This document shows, piece after piece, positions 61,268 through 64,000 of a DNA stretch of 64,000 bases. The notes below the pieces were generated by a model. That model was given only the letters and a program-made list of their open reading frames with translations. It was not told the DNA's origin and searched no databases. Position 1 is the first letter of the stretch. Each line of letters opens with the position of its first letter. The stretch comes from Rubrivivax sp. (lineage in GTDB: Bacteria > Pseudomonadota > Gammaproteobacteria > Burkholderiales > Burkholderiaceae_C): contig JADCGQ010000010.1 in NCBI GenBank assembly GCA_020248945.1, positions 1-64,000 of the forward strand, written 5' to 3'. Both the position numbers and the translations under genes were made by a program.

Positions 61268-62563
61268 TCAGCGCATCGTCGCCTGGGCGTAGCAGCCCAG
61301 GCTCGTGCCCTTGAGTCCCGAGGTCACGTTGCCGCTGGAGCGGCGGGTCTCGTGGCGAAGGTCGCAGCCCAGCAGCGACCAGCGGTAGGGCGCCCAACGG
61401 GCGCCCAGCGTCATGATGGTGGTCTCGTCGGTGCCGACCGCCTCGCCGCGAAGCACGCCGTCGAACACCGTGCGTGTGCGGCTGGCCACGTCGCGACGGG
61501 TGAGCTGCACGCTGCTGGAGACGGCCGTCTTGGCCGTCGCTGCCCAGTCCAGCTGCGCCCGCAGTGTGTCGATGGTGCGCAGGTCGGACTGCACCGCCGG
61601 TGCATCGACGAGGAAGAACCCCAGCGCCACGCGCACGAAGGTCGGATAGTTGTCCTGCCCCTTCTCGCGCGCCAGCCGCGTGCTCAGCGAGAGCTTGCCG
61701 GTGGCGCGCCAGTTCCAGCCCAGCGAGCCGCTGATGCTGTCGAAATCGCGGTCGCCGCCGCGCAGGTACTGCGTCTGGCCGGTGCCGATGCGGGCGTCGA
61801 GCAGGCTCGAGCCGCTGGCCTGCCAGCGTGCGCCGAGGTCGACACCACGCTGCGTGAATGCGTCGTCTTCGAAGCTGCCCGCCACCCGGCGGAAGGTGGG
61901 GAAGCGCCCGCGCACCTCGCGCACCGCGAGTGTCGTTTCCAGCGCGGCTCCGGGTCGCCAGGCCACGCCGACGGCGGCGTTGTCCTGGTCGAGGTTCTGC
62001 GCCTGCACCGAGGCCACGTCGATGGAGTTGCGCACCCGCCGATGGCCGGCCGACAGCTCCAGGCTCCAGGCCGTCACGAGGCCGACGCTGACGCTGGCGT
62101 TGAAGCCCTCGCTGGTTTCGAAATTGCGCTGCGCCAAGAGGCCGATGACGTCGGCATTGAAGGTGGACAACGCCCGCGATCGCCCGATGCCCACTTGCCC
62201 CGAGATGCGGTTCACGGTCGACCAGTCCAGGCTGGCGCTGCCGCTGTAGCTCTGGTTGTTGTAGCGGTCGTTGCGGGCGAAACGGTTGTCGCGCAGCGCC
62301 AGGCTGGCCTGCACGCGCTGCCGTCCGAAGGGCTGATCGAGCCCGGCGGTCAGCGACGTGCTGGTGACGGTGTCGCTGCGGCTCTGGCCGGGCAGGGCGG
62401 TCTGGGTCTCGCCCAGCCGCAGCAGGTTGTCGTCGTGGGTCAGCGACAGCGCGCCGCCCACGTACCAGGGGCTCACCTGGGCGGCTGCCGGGCCGACGAC
62501 GGCCAGCCCGACGGCCGACAGACGGGCCAGCTTCAGTGCTCGCGCCAGGAACTCAGTACGCAT
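61268..62563 (-). CDS. epsL: Exopolysaccharide outer-membrane protein EpsL
   Basis: A 431-residue predicted outer-membrane beta-barrel of the EpsL family (exosortase-B loci). A signal peptide ends near VVGPAAA (residues 22-28). The rest is alternating amphipathic strands, e.g. VQASLALRDNRFARNDRYNN and LSLSTRLAREKGQDNYPTFV, with the C-terminus ending SLGCYAQATMR. It may form the outer pore for the polymer. Its first 11 bases overlap the priming transferase stop region. Confidence 0.88.
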   Translation of the reverse strand: MRTEFLARALKLARLSAVGLAVVGPAAAQVSPWYVGGALSLTHDDNLLRLGETQTALPGQSRSDTVTSTSLTAGLDQPFGRQRVQASLALRDNRFARNDRYNNQSYSGSASLDWSTVNRISGQVGIGRSRALSTFNADVIGLLAQRNFETSEGFNASVSVGLVTAWSLELSAGHRRVRNSIDVASVQAQNLDQDNAAVGVAWRPGAALETTLAVREVRGRFPTFRRVAGSFEDDAFTQRGVDLGARWQASGSSLLDARIGTGQTQYLRGGDRDFDSISGSLGWNWRATGKLSLSTRLAREKGQDNYPTFVRVALGFFLVDAPAVQSDLRTIDTLRAQLDWAATAKTAVSSSVQLTRRDVASRTRTVFDGVLRGEAVGTDETTIMTLGARWAPYRWSLLGCDLRHETRRSSGNVTSGLKGTSLGCYAQATMR

Positions 62564-63947
62564 GGCGGTCGATTAACACCAGCTTCACGGTGCGCGCGAT
62601 GATCTGCAGATCCAGGCCCAGCGTCCAGTTGCGCAGGTACTCGAGGTCGTACTCCACCCGCGCCTGCATCTTCTCGATCGTGTCCGTCTCGCCGCGGTGG
62701 CCATGGATCTGCGCCCAGCCGGTGATGCCGGGCTTGACCTTGTGGCGCACCATGTAGGCCTTGATGAGCTGCCGGTACTGCTCGTTGTGCGCCACGGCGT
62801 GCGGGCGCGGGCCGACGATGCTCATGTGGCCCTGCAGCACGTTGAAGAACTGCGGCAGTTCGTCCAGCGAGGTGCGGCGCAGGAAGGCGCCGAAAGGCGT
62901 GATGCGCGGGTCGCCCTTCGTCGCCTGCGGCACCACGGCGCCGTCGTCCTGCGTGCGCATGCTGCGGAACTTCCAGACCACGATCTCGGTGCCGTCCAGA
63001 CCGTTGCGGCGCTGGCGGAAGAGCGCCGGCCCCGGGCTCGTGAGCCGCACGCCGATGGCAATGGCCATCAGCAACGGCGAGATCAGCACCAGGATCAGCG
63101 ACGCCAGCACGACGTCCTCGATGCGCTTGACGAGCCGGTTGGTGCCGGTGAACGGCGTCTCGCACAGGCCGACCACCGGCACGCCGTTCATGTCCTGCAG
63201 GCGGCCCTGGATGATGCTGATGCCGAACACGTCGGGCACGAAGAACACGCTGGCGGTGGTGCCCTGCACCTGCTCGAGCAGCTCGACGATGCGCGGCTGG
63301 CTTCCGAGCGGCAGCGTGATGTAGACCTCGTGCACGCCGTGCTCCCGCACGTACTCGGCCACCTGGCGCAGGCTGCCGAGTCGCATCAGCATCGCGTCGG
63401 GGTCGACGCGCTGGTCGGCGCGGTCGTCGAAGTAGCCCAGGAACGACAGCCCGATGTCGCCGCGCGCCCGGAAGGCGTTCGCCACCTTCACGCCCAGCGC
63501 GCCGGCGCCCACCACCACCGCGGTGCGGCGGTTCTCGGGCTGCGCCGCCAGCCGGCGCAGCAGCGCGCGGCCGCTGAAGTAGGTCAGCCACAGCAGTGCG
63601 GGCGTGACCACCGCCCACCAGAACACGATGTCCGGCTCGAACAGGTTCAGGCTGCGCGTGGCATAGCCGCACAGCAGCAGAATGGCCAGCAGCGCCAGCC
63701 AGGAGGTGCCGATGTCGACGGCGGCGTTCAGCGGCCGGTCCCAGAAGCGGTTGCGCCCCGGGAAGGTGAGCGCAAAGACCAGCAGGCACAGCGTCAGGTC
63801 CGAGCGCCCGATGGGCTCGTCGAAGGCATGCGAGACGGCCAGGAACACCAGCACCGTCAGTGACGGCTCCAGGAAGGCCGCCACCAGCGACGTCACCGAC
63901 TGCGGTGCGCTGTAGAAGGTCCTCTTGTAGCCTCGTTCTTCGAACAT
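62553..63947 (-). CDS. Undecaprenyl-phosphate glucose phosphotransferase (WcaJ/EpsB-like priming enzyme)
   Basis: Integral membrane enzyme that loads the first sugar phosphate on undecaprenyl phosphate. From MFEERGYKRTF it has 464 residues; a start at 63965 adds six. Four or so N-terminal helices (about 15-110) are followed by a CoA-binding-like domain (130-255, VVVGAGALGVKVANAFRARG). A fifth helix and the catalytic domain follow, with FRQRRNGLDGTEIVVWKFRS, LRRTSLDELPQFFNVLQGHM and VGPRPHAVAHNEQYRQLIKA. VKPGITGWAQIHGHRGETDT is hallmark. The gene is complete, and starts a minus-strand set near the window edge. Confidence 0.95.
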   Translation of the reverse strand: MFEERGYKRTFYSAPQSVTSLVAAFLEPSLTVLVFLAVSHAFDEPIGRSDLTLCLLVFALTFPGRNRFWDRPLNAAVDIGTSWLALLAILLLCGYATRSLNLFEPDIVFWWAVVTPALLWLTYFSGRALLRRLAAQPENRRTAVVVGAGALGVKVANAFRARGDIGLSFLGYFDDRADQRVDPDAMLMRLGSLRQVAEYVREHGVHEVYITLPLGSQPRIVELLEQVQGTTASVFFVPDVFGISIIQGRLQDMNGVPVVGLCETPFTGTNRLVKRIEDVVLASLILVLISPLLMAIAIGVRLTSPGPALFRQRRNGLDGTEIVVWKFRSMRTQDDGAVVPQATKGDPRITPFGAFLRRTSLDELPQFFNVLQGHMSIVGPRPHAVAHNEQYRQLIKAYMVRHKVKPGITGWAQIHGHRGETDTIEKMQARVEYDLEYLRNWTLGLDLQIIARTVKLVLIDRHAY

Positions 63948-64000
63948 CGTTGGGGCGGCCGGCACGGCGGCGGATGAACATGAACCCGGGTCCGCGGGAC

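Overview
The window is GC-rich, densely coded bacterial chromosome, with third codon positions almost all G or C. Gene content and order suggest a betaproteobacterium of order Burkholderiales, probably in the Rubrivivax/Leptothrix/Ideonella neighbourhood. This rests on the petABC-sspAB block, the dciA-M23 peptidase-secA-argJ block, the DUF3683 FAD/Fe-S protein, DUF971-ubiE, and an exosortase-B (XrtB) type exopolysaccharide locus. The taxonomic call is inference from synteny and protein families, not from a marker comparison. No transposase, integrase, phage gene or CRISPR array was seen.

Region 1 (1-23.7 kb) is mostly housekeeping. A short dispersed-repeat cluster (1-135) precedes eutBC, the coenzyme-B12-dependent ethanolamine ammonia-lyase, which overlaps lpxC (lipid A synthesis) by four bases. 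A small membrane protein, a DegS/MucD-like periplasmic protease (minus strand), a Nif3-like metal protein and pdxA (vitamin B6) follow. Then come a DUF1631 protein and mscL on the minus strand. The cytochrome bc1 operon petABC, sspA-sspB and tRNA-Thr(UGU) are on the plus strand. A DciA-like helicase-loader gene diverges from an M23 peptidase, which is followed by secA, a GNAT acetyltransferase and argJ.

Region 2 (20.4-31.7 kb) is more accessory. On the minus strand are a large secreted subtilase, a PEP-CTERM-type surface protein and a small cysteine-rich exported protein. An MFS exporter follows on the plus strand. A complete sn-glycerol-3-phosphate uptake operon, ugpB-A-E-C-Q, is on the minus strand.

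Region 3 (31.9-37.5 kb) has a 1321-residue DUF3683/FAD/iron-sulfur oxidoreductase, a DUF971 protein, ubiE, and an unusually short Tim44-domain gene fused end-to-end to ubiE.

Region 4 (37.7-64 kb) is an extracellular polysaccharide locus. Plus-strand genes are epsD, epsE, epsF, epsG, xrtB and epsI, then an RgpF-like protein, three glycosyltransferases, a Wzy/ligase-type polymerase, a Wzx flippase, a methyltransferase and ugd. One lipoprotein gene is inserted in the opposite direction. Minus-strand genes converge on ugd: the priming glycosyl-1-phosphate transferase, epsL, galE, manC, rfbB-D-A-C, and a periplasmic solute-binding protein coupled to rfbC. Together they could make UDP-Gal, UDP-GlcA, GDP-Man and dTDP-Rha, build a lipid-linked repeat, flip and polymerise it, and export it through EpsE/EpsF/EpsL. 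XrtB would process PEP-CTERM proteins such as the one at 23.7-24.4 kb.
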